Source of the DNA: Hyphomicrobium_A sp963726795
GTDB lineage: Bacteria; Pseudomonadota; Alphaproteobacteria; Rhizobiales; Hyphomicrobiaceae
Assembly: GCA_963726795.1 (NCBI GenBank)
Contig: CAVSDD010000003.1
Coordinates: 1 to 64,000 of the forward strand
DNA: 64,000 bases
Direction: 5' to 3'
Both the position numbers and the translations under genes were made by a program. This document shows positions 42,741 to 51,673 of the stretch, one piece after another (within the stretch, counting starts at the first letter, position 1; every line of letters begins with the position of its first letter). The notes beneath the pieces are model-generated. The model saw only the letters and a program-made list of their open reading frames with translations. It was not told where the DNA came from and did not search any database.

Positions 42741-44141
42741 CTAGTCGGAGCGTCGCCCGCCTGCCGCCCGCGCCAAAACCTTTTCTTCGCCGCGCTGAGC
42801 GCCAGCCTTGGTCGGCTTGAGACGGGGCGTCGTCTGCACCCAGTCGGAGATCATCCGGTCGAATTCAGAGTGGCGGCGCTGTGAATCATCCGTGAGTTGC
42901 TCGGGCTCCTTGCCCAGCTGCTCCTGGAAGTTGCGAACCGTCTCGACCATCTCTGCACCAAAGGCGCTGTAGACTTCGCCGAGGACGCCCTTGAGCTTCG
43001 CAACCGACTGATCGGCCTGCCCCTGCGCGATAATGAGCTTCTGCGCAGCAGCCTCGATACGCGAGACGAAGTCGGCAGCAAGCGTGGTGTCCTTGCGGGC
43101 GGCGTCGGCAGTCGCACGCATAACGTCAACCATGCCCTGCAGGGTCTCGCGAGCGCTGCGATAGTCGGTGACGACAACTCCGAGGTCGCGCGATGAAGCT
43201 GCGAGTGATGTCGCCGTCTGCTGCATCGTGTGGCTGAGCACCGACGACTTGTCGAAAATCTCGGAAAAGCCCTGGCCCGAGCGAACAATTTCCTGTGCCG
43301 CACCAGACATCAGACCGGTCATGCCTTCGATAATGCGATCGACGGCGTTTGCGACGTCCGTCCCGGCACTGCGCATGCTCTGTGCGACGGACTCGATAGC
43401 CTGCGACTGCGTGCGCACGTCGGTCGAGAGCGACTCGATAGAGCGAAGCGCCTGCTCGGAAATCTTGGTCTGCTCCTCGATGGCCGCGCGCGCGGCAACG
43501 GCGGCGTGCTGCTCGATCGTGGCGATCACATTCGCGACGTGCACGCCGAGCTTGTTGATCAGCTCCTTCAGATTGGCGTCAGTCTCGGCCTGCGAGCGGC
43601 TCATGCCAGCGCGCAGCTGCGTCAGCATCGTCTGCGTCACGCTTTCAGCCGTCGACGACAGCGTCTTCGACATGCCGTGGACGGCCGCGACGCTCTCCTC
43701 AAGAGATCTCACGGTTTGCTGCTGCAGCTCCTTGGCGTTCCCGACCTGGCCGCCGAGAATGCGGTCGAGCCGGTCGGCGAACAGCACCATCTGCTTTTCG
43801 ACCGCTTGTGCGATTTCGGCGTTCTGGTTGGAGCTGAAATCCTGCAGGCTCTTGGCCACGCCGTCGAGCGGGTGGTGCAAGGCAGCGGCCATGTGCTCGG
43901 CGAGCCGCTCCTGATGCTGGACAGCTGCCTCGATGTGGCGATCGGCGGCGCTTTCGAGCACCTCGCGCAGGTCAGCGACGAGGCCGTCCTTAAGCCGCGA
44001 GGAATCCGATTGAATCTCTTTGAGCGAGCTCTTCATGCCTCGCAGCCGGATTGCCAGCAGGAAGCAGAAGACCAGCAGGCCGATGCAGGCTGCACCAAGC
44101 GCCGCGGCTACCGTCCATTGCGAAAAGATGACGTCGGTCAT
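42741..44141 (-). CDS. Membrane-anchored coiled-coil protein
   Basis: From the ATG at 44141 the product is 466 residues. It has one membrane segment (TVAAALGAACIGLLVFCFLLAIRL, shown in part) and then a long coiled coil of about 400 residues rich in Ala, Gln, Glu and Ser, with stretches such as MSKTLSSTAESVTQTMLTQ and SSRDLGVVVTDYRSARETL. The C-terminus is basic. It resembles methyl-accepting-type or LPS-scaffold coiled coils but has no methylation signature or HAMP. It lacks the three or more membrane helices and the MotA/TolQ domain of ZorA. An upstream frame to 44321 is probably not translated. The role is unknown. Confidence 0.65.
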   Translation of the reverse strand: MTDVIFSQWTVAAALGAACIGLLVFCFLLAIRLRGMKSSLKEIQSDSSRLKDGLVADLREVLESAADRHIEAAVQHQERLAEHMAAALHHPLDGVAKSLQDFSSNQNAEIAQAVEKQMVLFADRLDRILGGQVGNAKELQQQTVRSLEESVAAVHGMSKTLSSTAESVTQTMLTQLRAGMSRSQAETDANLKELINKLGVHVANVIATIEQHAAVAARAAIEEQTKISEQALRSIESLSTDVRTQSQAIESVAQSMRSAGTDVANAVDRIIEGMTGLMSGAAQEIVRSGQGFSEIFDKSSVLSHTMQQTATSLAASSRDLGVVVTDYRSARETLQGMVDVMRATADAARKDTTLAADFVSRIEAAAQKLIIAQGQADQSVAKLKGVLGEVYSAFGAEMVETVRNFQEQLGKEPEQLTDDSQRRHSEFDRMISDWVQTTPRLKPTKAGAQRGEEKVLARAAGGRRSD

Positions 44142-44495
44142 CGGGCTCACTTGCTCATGTGGTCTGAGGCGACGCCGATACGAACGCCTGGGAGCGACGA
44201 GCGCCAAAACGGCGCAAGGTCGCGGGCGGAATGGCGAATCGACGGTGCGAACACACGAATCACCTTCCTTTAGGTTAATCAGAACCGCGGGTCCGGGTAA
44301 CTCCCCAACTGTCTGTTCCACAGAGGCCGCGCGTAGAATGCGGGCCCCCTGTCACCCGTCTGCTTCAGCGCACTGGTCCCATGCGGGCCACGCGGTGCCG
44401 AAACTCGCGCCGTCACAGCGCGACGAGTACGCGTTGCAACTTGGAAGCTGGCGGGACGCACGAGAGGGAGGAGAACTTCACACCGAGCCGAACGT
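44142..44495. other. Intergenic gap upstream of the coiled-coil gene
   Basis: This 354-base gap lies between two genes on the - strand, the coiled-coil gene (start 44141) and the pentapeptide gene (stop 44496). No convincing ORF, tRNA or strong hairpin is evident; an open stretch at 44279-44461 lacks protein-like composition. It probably holds the promoter of the coiled-coil gene. Confidence 0.4.
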
Positions 44496-47342
44496 TCAAT
44501 CGGTCGCGACGACCTCGCCGTCCTCGCGGATGATGCGGCCGGGGCTCTCGGTCAGGTCAATCGTCAGAACAGCGCGGCCGCGCCCTTTGTTCCCGGGCTT
44601 CTCGGGTGCCGATACATTGAAGTCGTAGAGGAAGCTCACTTCCGCGACGCTGTCCGACGTCCACTGCACCTCTATCGAACCCGGCACGAGCTTGTAATGC
44701 CGCTTGGGCCACTCGGCATAGTAGTCGGCCTTCTCGCGCGCCACCCGGTCGAGGTCGACATTTTTCTCGCCGAAGAAGTCCATTGGTTCCGAATAGATCG
44801 AGCGGATCTCCTGGTCGGAAAGGGCGGCGCTCGACAGGTAGAATTTCTTGATGAAGGTCTCGATCCAAGCGGTCGTTTTGGTGGGTTCCTTCAAATATTC
44901 GACGACCGTCGCCGGCGGCTTTTTGGGGGCCTGCAGCGCGTTCAAACCCTCGCCGGCAAAACTCAGCTTGTTGGCTTCGGCGCTCGGGGCGTCCGGCTTC
45001 TTTTCCGGAACGGGCGCGGGCTTGGGATCATCGGCCGGCATCGGTGCTGCGACCGTTTTGGCCGCTACTGCCGGCTTGGGCGGAGCGACGAGCGGCGTTG
45101 CAGGATCGCTGGCGTCCGGTGCTGCCAACTCACCATGCTGGCGCATCTCGTCCGATCGCGCGGCCTGCGCCACGGTCGTGGTGTCGCTTGCGTCGGTGGT
45201 TTTGGCGGCGGCGGCGGATATCTTGTCGGGAGCGGCAAGCGCGATCTGAGTTCCCTTCTCGCGCACGCGCTCTGGGATCGGCAGGTTCTGCGGCTGGATC
45301 GCGGCCGGGGCCGCGCTATCTCTTACCTGGACGGGTTTTGGCACGTCCTCGATTTTGACGGCTGCCGCAACGCTTTCCTTCACGCCGATCGGCTTAGTAT
45401 CCGCGGACTTCATGCCGGGCGCTGAGGTTTCGCTGACACCAATCGGCTTTATCGCAGCCAGAGGTACTGCGCTCTTTATCGGAGCGGTCTCGGCGCTTGG
45501 CTTGGCCAGTGGCTCGACGCGCTGCTGACCTTTCAAATCGTCGACGACGACGGGTGGCTTTGCCTCGGCAATTGTCACATGCTGCGGTGTCTCATCGTCT
45601 TGCGCCACCTCGTGCGCGCTGAGGGGAACGTTCTCCTTCAACGTCCACGCCCCGTGCCATGGTGCGAAGCGCACGGCCCCGGCGACGAGCAACAGCACAA
45701 CGACCGCGCCGGCCATTGCGATCCGCGTACCCATCGTGCCCATCGGCTCGAGAGAGGCAGCGAGACTTGAATGCAGATCTTCGCTGGTCTTGCGCGGGCT
45801 TGCACCAACGGCGTCAGAGGCATCTTTCAGGCTGGTGACGGGCGCCAATAGCGGCTTGGCGCGGGCAAAACGCGATTTCCCCTCACGCAAAAGTATCGCG
45901 CTGCGCACGCGCAACGAGCGGGCAGGCTTGAACGATGCAAATTGGCGAACGCGCGCGTTCGACCAGTCCTTGACGCGCTGCGCCGCCTCCTCGAGGGGCG
46001 TGGCGCCGGCCGAGCGCGCGAGATCCGCGATCCAGCGAGGGTCGGGGCCTTCGTCGAGCGGTTCGCCGTCCACGTCGTGGTCGGCGTCAAGGTCGGACTC
46101 GGCTGCCTTGGCAGAATTGCCCGTGAGTGCATCCGAAAATCTCGTGGCGCGCGTCTCGGGCTTCGCGGCGACGACTTCAACTTTGTCAGGCTTGACCTCG
46201 ACCGCAACGGCAACGGCTTCGTCGCCGACGATCTTTGTGTCAGCTGCCGTGGTGATTTCGCGCTTTGCATCGGCAGACTTCAATTCAGCGCGCGTTCCGT
46301 CAGCGATCTTGGTCTCTGCCGGCGCCCGGGCCGTAACAACGGCGTCGTCGAGGACCGAACGCGTTTTGGATTCGCTGTTCGTGCTCTCACCTGAAGGCGA
46401 CTTGAGGAAGCCTGCGGTCCAGTTCGCCCTCGCCGCAGCAGCCGCGGAAACGGCGGCGGCCGCGGAAGCCGCGGCTGCAGAAGCGGCGGCAGCGGGAACG
46501 GCTGCCGTTTTGGCGAGCGCCGCTGCCCAGCTCATTCGCTGCGGCGTCAGATCCGACCCAACCGCAGCACCTGGCTTAGCGAACGCGCTGATCCAGCTCC
46601 CCCGCGCGGCGGCAAGGGACTGCACATAGCTGGGAACGGCCGGTTTGGCGAAGCTCGTCATCCAGCTCGTCTTGTCTGGACCTGCGGGAGCCGGCAAGTC
46701 GGGACCAGGTGCCTTTGCCGACGCTATGTTCGCCGCAGGGGCAACGGGAGCCTTGGCGACAGAAGAGGGCTCGGCCGAAACCTTGGCGACAGGCGACTTG
46801 GCGAACGAACCCGTCCATTTTTGCTTGGCGGCTGCCGGCTCCGCGACAACAGGGTCAGAACGGCGGCTGCCGTTCATCCAGCCGCGCGGGGTCACAAAAC
46901 GCGATGGCAACAAAGTCTTGGGATCGCCGCGTGCAGCCTCGAGCTGCTCGGGCTTGAGGTTGCGCGCCGAACGCAAATCGGCCCCGCTGAGATCGGCGCC
47001 CATCAGCAGGGCACCGTCAAGATCGGCATCGTCTAGGCGCGCGTTGGTGAGATTGGCGTTACGCAGGTCGGCCTTCTGTAGCCGCGCACCCGCGAGGTTG
47101 GCGCCCACGAGAGATGACTCCGATAGGTTGGCGTGCATCAGGGTCGCGTGGCGGAAATTGGCGTCGCCGAGCAGCGCACGCGAAAAATCGATCGGACCGC
47201 CGTTGGTCTCGCCCCACTGCTTTTCGCCAAGCGTCAAGGATAGGCCGGTCAAATCCGGACGCAGCGACGGCTCCGCCCGGCGCCATTCGTTCCACGCCTC
47301 GGCACCGTCCTTCAACTTCGCAAGATGCTTGTCGCTAGCCAT
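44496..47342 (-). CDS. Large pentapeptide-repeat, transmembrane and NTF2-like domain protein
   Basis: A 948-residue mosaic. Residues 1-130 hold a conserved start (DGAEAWNEWRRAEPSLRPDL) and pentapeptides (ANLSESSLVGANLAGARLQ). Residues 150-520 are a low-complexity Ala/Lys/Pro linker that contains five short motifs WxxxFxK-like (KWTGSFAK, SWMTSFAK, SWISAFAK, SWAAALAK, NWTAGFLK). A membrane segment sits near residues 540-560 (IAMAGAVVVLLLVAGAVRF). A second linker leads to a C-terminal domain of about 130 residues (SSAALSDQEIRSIYSEPMDF, YYAEWPKRHYKLVPGSIEV) resembling the NTF2-like domain found beside caspase-type proteins. The whole may bridge the cytoplasm and periplasm; its function is not known. 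Confidence 0.75.
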   Translation of the reverse strand: MASDKHLAKLKDGAEAWNEWRRAEPSLRPDLTGLSLTLGEKQWGETNGGPIDFSRALLGDANFRHATLMHANLSESSLVGANLAGARLQKADLRNANLTNARLDDADLDGALLMGADLSGADLRSARNLKPEQLEAARGDPKTLLPSRFVTPRGWMNGSRRSDPVVAEPAAAKQKWTGSFAKSPVAKVSAEPSSVAKAPVAPAANIASAKAPGPDLPAPAGPDKTSWMTSFAKPAVPSYVQSLAAARGSWISAFAKPGAAVGSDLTPQRMSWAAALAKTAAVPAAAASAAAASAAAAVSAAAAARANWTAGFLKSPSGESTNSESKTRSVLDDAVVTARAPAETKIADGTRAELKSADAKREITTAADTKIVGDEAVAVAVEVKPDKVEVVAAKPETRATRFSDALTGNSAKAAESDLDADHDVDGEPLDEGPDPRWIADLARSAGATPLEEAAQRVKDWSNARVRQFASFKPARSLRVRSAILLREGKSRFARAKPLLAPVTSLKDASDAVGASPRKTSEDLHSSLAASLEPMGTMGTRIAMAGAVVVLLLVAGAVRFAPWHGAWTLKENVPLSAHEVAQDDETPQHVTIAEAKPPVVVDDLKGQQRVEPLAKPSAETAPIKSAVPLAAIKPIGVSETSAPGMKSADTKPIGVKESVAAAVKIEDVPKPVQVRDSAAPAAIQPQNLPIPERVREKGTQIALAAPDKISAAAAKTTDASDTTTVAQAARSDEMRQHGELAAPDASDPATPLVAPPKPAVAAKTVAAPMPADDPKPAPVPEKKPDAPSAEANKLSFAGEGLNALQAPKKPPATVVEYLKEPTKTTAWIETFIKKFYLSSAALSDQEIRSIYSEPMDFFGEKNVDLDRVAREKADYYAEWPKRHYKLVPGSIEVQWTSDSVAEVSFLYDFNVSAPEKPGNKGRGRAVLTIDLTESPGRIIREDGEVVATD

Positions 47343-47807
47343 GCTTCTCCTGCACGCGACGCCGTCGCCCGTGGCAGCTTCTCGGATCGATGTCGCCTTG
47401 CAGGCCTCGAGTTCTTACAGGCTAATCGCCGGGCTATGGCCCCTTGCTCCCACACTCGCCGGCTACTTTAAAAACAATTGGAATAAGGCAAAACAGTAGC
47501 CTTTGGGCGGCTTTGGCTGTCTCCTGGCATTACTTCTAGGCGCTTCCAAAGGAAGGCGGCGGACCGTTTTGCAGGAACAGTTACCCGACGGCCCTTTCCG
47601 GCAGTCCGGGCAGCCCCCTCGGCCCACCCGGGTCTAGTCGACAATAGGGCTGCGGACTGCCGGGGTAAACCGGTCCGGCCGCCGAGTTGCAGAAACCTGT
47701 TATCAAACGCCGGCAGCGGAACCGCGAGCACAGTCAGCGCCGTTATTCGGGCCAAATCGCCGGGGTTAACCGCACCCGCAGCTATTGCTCATGTCCCCGC
47801 TAAGGCG
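47343..47807. other. Intergenic region upstream of the large pentapeptide gene
   Basis: A gap of 465 bases between the pentapeptide gene start at 47342 and the tRNA-Leu gene. An open frame of 95 codons on the - strand (47468-47755) has unnatural composition, so I do not call it. Short GC-rich palindromes are present without T-tracts. The promoter of the pentapeptide gene is expected here. Confidence 0.4.
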
Positions 47808-47894
47808 TGGTGCGGACGGAGGGAATTGAACCCTCACGGGCTTTCGCCCTCAGGATTTTAAGTCCTGTGTGTCTACCAGTTCCACCACGTCCGC
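47808..47894 (-). tRNA. tRNA-Leu (anticodon UAA)
   Basis: Read on the - strand, the 87-nt molecule has acceptor GCGGACG pairing with CGTCCGC, encoded ACCA, a class II variable arm and T-loop TTCAATT. The anticodon stem CAGGA/TCCTG encloses CTTAAAA with anticodon TAA. It decodes UUA, a rare codon in a genome this GC-rich. Confidence 0.95.
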
Positions 47895-47976
47895 CCTGCC
47901 GGGAAGGCCCCTTTGCTACAGCGATTGCCGTAGAAGCAAAAGGGCCGAGCCTCAAAGCAGCAGCGCGCGGGATTAA

Positions 47977-48669
47977 CTAAGCAATTGCGATCGTCTCCCC
48001 ATCGCCATCCCCGACCTTGAGCGGGGAGGCGAAATCGGGGTTGCGCTCGAGCAAGGCCCGCAGCGCATCGACACGCCCGGCCGACTCTCGCCAAACCTGC
48101 CGCGTCTCCTTGTCGGAGGCGTGCAAGAGCACACGCTTGCGCGCGTCGAGGAAGGCACGCAGGTAAGCCGCCTCCGGCGCCGCCGCGGTGCTCTTCATGA
48201 TGGCATTGAGCGAGTCTGGATCATCACCGTCGCCGTGCTGGACCAGCGTATCGTAGAAGATCGCAATCCCGACCGGCGAGGTGACGCCGACGGACGCCGC
48301 CGCCGCAATGGCAGGCGCAAGGTAGAGCTTGTCGGCAATCGCATCGCAGGATCTGGCCAGCGCCTTGGAGGTTTTGGCAGCGCTCTTCCAGGCGCGGGCG
48401 AAATCGCCAAGCTTCTTGCCGTCCCAGTCCTGTGGCGGCAGCTTCGGCAAGTAGTCCTTCAAGGGAGTGTCGGGCTCGCTCTCGAGTATCAGCGCGATGA
48501 CATCGGCCACCTCGGTATTGTAGGTGCAGAACCCGTACTGCGTGACCGTGAAGCCGCGGCCGTCGTCGAGGTTTTCGACGTAGCCGTAATCGGGCTCGGG
48601 GCTGCCCACCTCGAACACGCTCGAGATCGCCTTGATGCGCCGCGCGACGTCGGGATCCGGGAGGGCCAT
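47977..48669 (-). CDS. csn: GH46-type chitosanase
   Basis: The 230-residue product matches glycoside hydrolase family 46, which cleaves chitosan (partly deacetylated chitin). The hallmark YVENLDDGRGFTVTQYGFCT carries the catalytic Glu near residue 32, with an acidic partner in TEVADVIAL about 21-24 residues on. LAPAIAAAASVGVTSPVGIA and IFYDTLVQHGDGDDPDSLN are conserved family elements. The usual secreted enzymes have a signal peptide; this one has none in the frame from ATG 48669, so it is either cytoplasmic or its signal has been lost. It is followed by the ceramidase-like gene on the same strand. Fungal cell wall use is a natural role. Confidence 0.85.
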   Translation of the reverse strand: MALPDPDVARRIKAISSVFEVGSPEPDYGYVENLDDGRGFTVTQYGFCTYNTEVADVIALILESEPDTPLKDYLPKLPPQDWDGKKLGDFARAWKSAAKTSKALARSCDAIADKLYLAPAIAAAASVGVTSPVGIAIFYDTLVQHGDGDDPDSLNAIMKSTAAAPEAAYLRAFLDARKRVLLHASDKETRQVWRESAGRVDALRALLERNPDFASPLKVGDGDGETIAIA

Positions 48670-48708
48670 CGCAACTCCTTTCGTTTCTTGCTTGCGCGCA
48701 GCGGAACG

Positions 48709-49437
48709 TTATTTGCCGTTTTGCTCCGTTGCGCGGCATCCGCCATAGCGTACCGCCGCAGTCAACAGGATGAACAGCACCACCGCATTCAAAGTATGCC
48801 AGAGGAAGTGCGTGCCGACACCGCGCCCGCCGCGCGCCGCCCACGTGCACACCTCGTAGTCGATGGTGCGGAAGGTCATGGCGGCGAGGAAGACGACCGC
48901 AGCCGCCAGCAGGTACGGCCCAGCCTTGTGGCGCAGCGCGACCAGCAGCATGCCGACGAGCCCCAGCGCCGCAAAAGCCGGCGTGTAGCCGAGCGTGCCA
49001 TTGAAGCAGCGCTTGCCGGCAGCGCGCGTCATCGGCAGCAGCTCGTTGGCACAGTGAACAGCGCGCGCGGCATCGATCGACCAGTAGAACAGCCCCAGCG
49101 CGACGAAAACGGCGATCAGCGGCCAGCGCGCGAAACGGCACAGCGCATAGCCGAGGTAGCCCAGCATGAACAGCGAGATCGGCACGGTGTCGAACGGGAT
49201 CGACCAGACGGTGGCGTAGGTATGGAACATGAAGCTGCCGATGCCGATCAGCAGCACCAGCAGGATGAGAACCCATTCGAACGATGCCCGGTCGGTCCGC
49301 GGCGAGCGCGCCAGCATGACGGCGGCGGCCAGCCCGGCGAGAATAAAGGCGCCATTGGAGACGGCGTTGAGCGGCTCGGCCCAGAAGCCGGGATCGAACC
49401 CGCGCTCGCAATACGAGTAGACCTTGCTCCAGTCCAT
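48709..49437 (-). CDS. Ceramidase-like membrane protein (alkaline ceramidase family)
   Basis: A 242-residue polytopic protein with seven membrane segments of the CREST superfamily. It carries GIGSFMFHTYATVWSIPFD with the metal His and Asp, and the C-terminal HFLWHTLNAVVLFIL, with two His separated as in alkaline ceramidases. NAVSNGAFILAGLAAAV near the start is the family first helix. It could hydrolyse an N-acyl lipid such as a ceramide-like compound or an aminolipid, which cannot be told from sequence. It lies 39 bases upstream of the chitosanase gene in the same direction and 27 bases downstream of aspS. Confidence 0.85.
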   Translation of the reverse strand: MDWSKVYSYCERGFDPGFWAEPLNAVSNGAFILAGLAAAVMLARSPRTDRASFEWVLILLVLLIGIGSFMFHTYATVWSIPFDTVPISLFMLGYLGYALCRFARWPLIAVFVALGLFYWSIDAARAVHCANELLPMTRAAGKRCFNGTLGYTPAFAALGLVGMLLVALRHKAGPYLLAAAVVFLAAMTFRTIDYEVCTWAARGGRGVGTHFLWHTLNAVVLFILLTAAVRYGGCRATEQNGK

Positions 49438-49464
49438 GCCACTCCCCCGCCCTTGCGATACCCC

Positions 49465-51324
49465 TTACTTTTTATCGGGAACGGCGACGCGGATGTGCAG
49501 TTCGCGCAATTGCTTTTGTGACACCTCGGACGGCGCGCCCATGAGGAGGTCGTTGGCCTGCTGGTTCATGGGGAAGAGCGAAATCTCGCGCAGGTTCTTG
49601 GCACCGACCATCAGCATGACCATGCGATCGATGCCGGCAGCCATGCCGCCGTGCGGCGGCGCGCCGTACTGGAAGGCGCGATAGAGGCCACCGAAACGCG
49701 CTTCCACGTCGGCTTGCGTCAGCCCGGTGATCTCGAACGCCTTCACCATGGTGTCGGGGCGATGGTTACGCACCGAGCCCGAAGCGATCTCGAAGCCGTT
49801 GCACACGATGTCGTACTGGTGCGCCTTGATCTTGAGGCGATCCTCGTCGCTCTTTGCACCCTCCAAGGTCTCGAGGCCGCCCTGGGGCATCGAGAAAGGA
49901 TTGTGCGAGAAGTCGATCTTCTTCTCCTCCTCGTTCCACTCGTAGAACGGGAAGTCGACGATCCAGGCGAGCGCGAACTTGCTTTCGTCGACGAGCTTCA
50001 ATTCCTCGCCGATGCGCGAGCGCGCCTCGCCCGCGAACCGGTAGAACTTTGCCGGGTTGCCGGCGACGAAGAAGACCGCGTCTCCTTCTTTCAGCCCAAG
50101 CTGCTTTTAAATCGCGGTCGAGCGTTCCGGACCCAGGTTCTTGCCAACGGGACCCGCAGCCTCGGCTTCGCGGAAAAAGATGTAGGCGAGCCCGGGCTGG
50201 CCCTCGCCCTGCGCCCAGGAGTTCATGCGGTCACAGAAGGCACGTGAGCCGCCGCCGGGTGCGGGCACCGCCCACACGCGCACGTTCGGATCCTTGTCGA
50301 TCATGCCGGCGAAGATCTTGAAGCCCGAGCCGCGGAAGTGCTCGGTGACGTCGGCCATCTCGATCGGGTTGCGCAGATCAGGCTTGTCGGTGCCGTACTT
50401 GGCGATCGCCTCGTCGTAGGGAATGCGCGGCCAGCCCTTTGTCACCGACTTATTCTCGCCCGTGACGCCCGCGAACTCCTCGAAGATGCCGGTGATGACC
50501 GGCTCCATCGCGGAGAAGATGTCGTCCTGGGTGACGAAGCTCATCTCCACGTCGAGCTGGTAGAATTCGCCGGGCAGCCGGTCGGCGCGCGGATCCTCGT
50601 CGCGAAAACATGGCGCGATCTGGAAATAGCGATCGAAGCCCGAGACCATCAACAGCTGCTTGTAGATCTGCGGCGCCTGCGGCAGCGCGTAGAATTTGCC
50701 GGCATGAATGCGCGAAGGCACGAGGAAGTCGCGCGCGCCTTCCGGCGAGGACGCGGTCAGGATCGGGGTAGAGAACTCGAAGAACCCCGCGTCCACCATG
50801 CGCTTGCGGATCGAGGCGATGATCGCCTGCCGCCGCATGATGTTCTTGTGCAGCGTCTCGCGCCGCAGATCGAGGAAGCGGTATTGCAGGCGCAGGTCTT
50901 CCGGATAGTCGGGCTCGCCGAACACCGGGATCGGCAGTTCCTTGGAAGCGGAAAGCACCTCGATCTCGGTCGCGGCGAGCTCAAGCTCGCCCGTCGGCAG
51001 GTCCGCGTTCACGGTGCCCTCGGGGCGCGCACGCACCGCGCCGTCGACGCGGATCACCCACTCGGAGCGCACCTTCTCGGCGTTCTTGAACGCGGGGCTA
51101 TCGGGATCGGCAACGATTTGCGTCAGCCCGTAGTGGTCGCGCATGTCGATGAACAGCAATCCGCCGTGATCGCGCACGCGGTGAACCCAGCCCGACAGGC
51201 GCACCGACTTCCCGATGTCGGAGTTGCGCAGAGCGCCGCACGTGTGCGTGCGATAGCGGTGCAGCGCGCCCGCAGTTTCCTGCACCTGCACCTTCGTCTG
51301 TTTTTTTGTCTTCGGTTCCGACAT
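49465..51324 (-). pseudogene. aspS: Aspartyl-tRNA synthetase with an in-frame stop codon
   Basis: The class II synthetase gene has 620 codons from ATG 51324, the usual length for bacterial AspRS. It contains the OB-fold (SVRLSGWVHRVRDHGGLLFI), motif 2 region (FRDEDPRADRLPGEFYQLD) and motif 3 (PHGGMAAGIDRMVMLMVG). TAA at 50107-50109 interrupts codon 406 between PERSTAI and KQLGLKEGDAVFF, with the frame intact on both sides; the usual residue is Arg or Lys, so a single AAA-to-TAA type change explains it. Premature termination would remove motif 3 and give no activity. AspRS is essential, so a sequencing error or a second copy is expected. Confidence 0.85.
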
Positions 51325-51390
51325 CGTCTCGTCTCTCGTCGCCTTGAAGCGCTCGCGCATCGATTGATGCACTGCTGGAGAGCCACTTAC

Positions 51391-51477
51391 CGTCATCCCG
51401 GCGGAGGCCGGGATCCACGACACCTGACCGAGCAGGTGGGGAGACTTGCGTGGGTTCCGGCCTTCGCCGGAACGACG
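51391..51477. repeat. Interspersed palindromic repeat upstream of aspS
   Basis: The 87-bp segment begins CGTCATCCCGG and ends CCGGAACGACG, with outer arms in inverted orientation. It has inner hairpins ACCTG/CAGGT and TTCCGGC/GCCGGAA around CTTC. This is the typical shape of the CGTCATCCCGGC-type repeat found in many proteobacterial genomes, where its translated form reads SWIPASAGMT. It lies 67 bases upstream of the aspS start and might affect transcript stability, which I cannot test. Confidence 0.8.
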
Positions 51478-51673
51478 TTCTTGGGGCCGCCGCCGTCCGC
51501 AACTTTGCGTTCAGCCAAAGTCGCGGGAAAAGCGCATGGGGTCATCGGGTTGTCAAGGCTCGCCCGTGGTAGAGCTTTGCTCGGTCGGCGTTGTGCCCAA
51601 ATGTCTTGCGAAGTCGTTACCAAGGCTGGCACTGCTTAGCTGGCGAACACCAACAAGCGACGCAAGGCGAAGA

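Noticed and set aside
42741..44141. Zorya-type ZorA candidate
   Set aside because: Only one membrane segment and a coiled coil are present; the MotA/TolQ-like domain and the ZorB partner are missing.
44279..44461. 60-codon frame in the gap before the coiled-coil gene
   Set aside because: Arg/Pro/Ser-rich chance frame with no motif.
47468..47755. 95-codon frame upstream of tRNA-Leu(UAA)
   Set aside because: Composition is not protein-like and there is no ribosome site.
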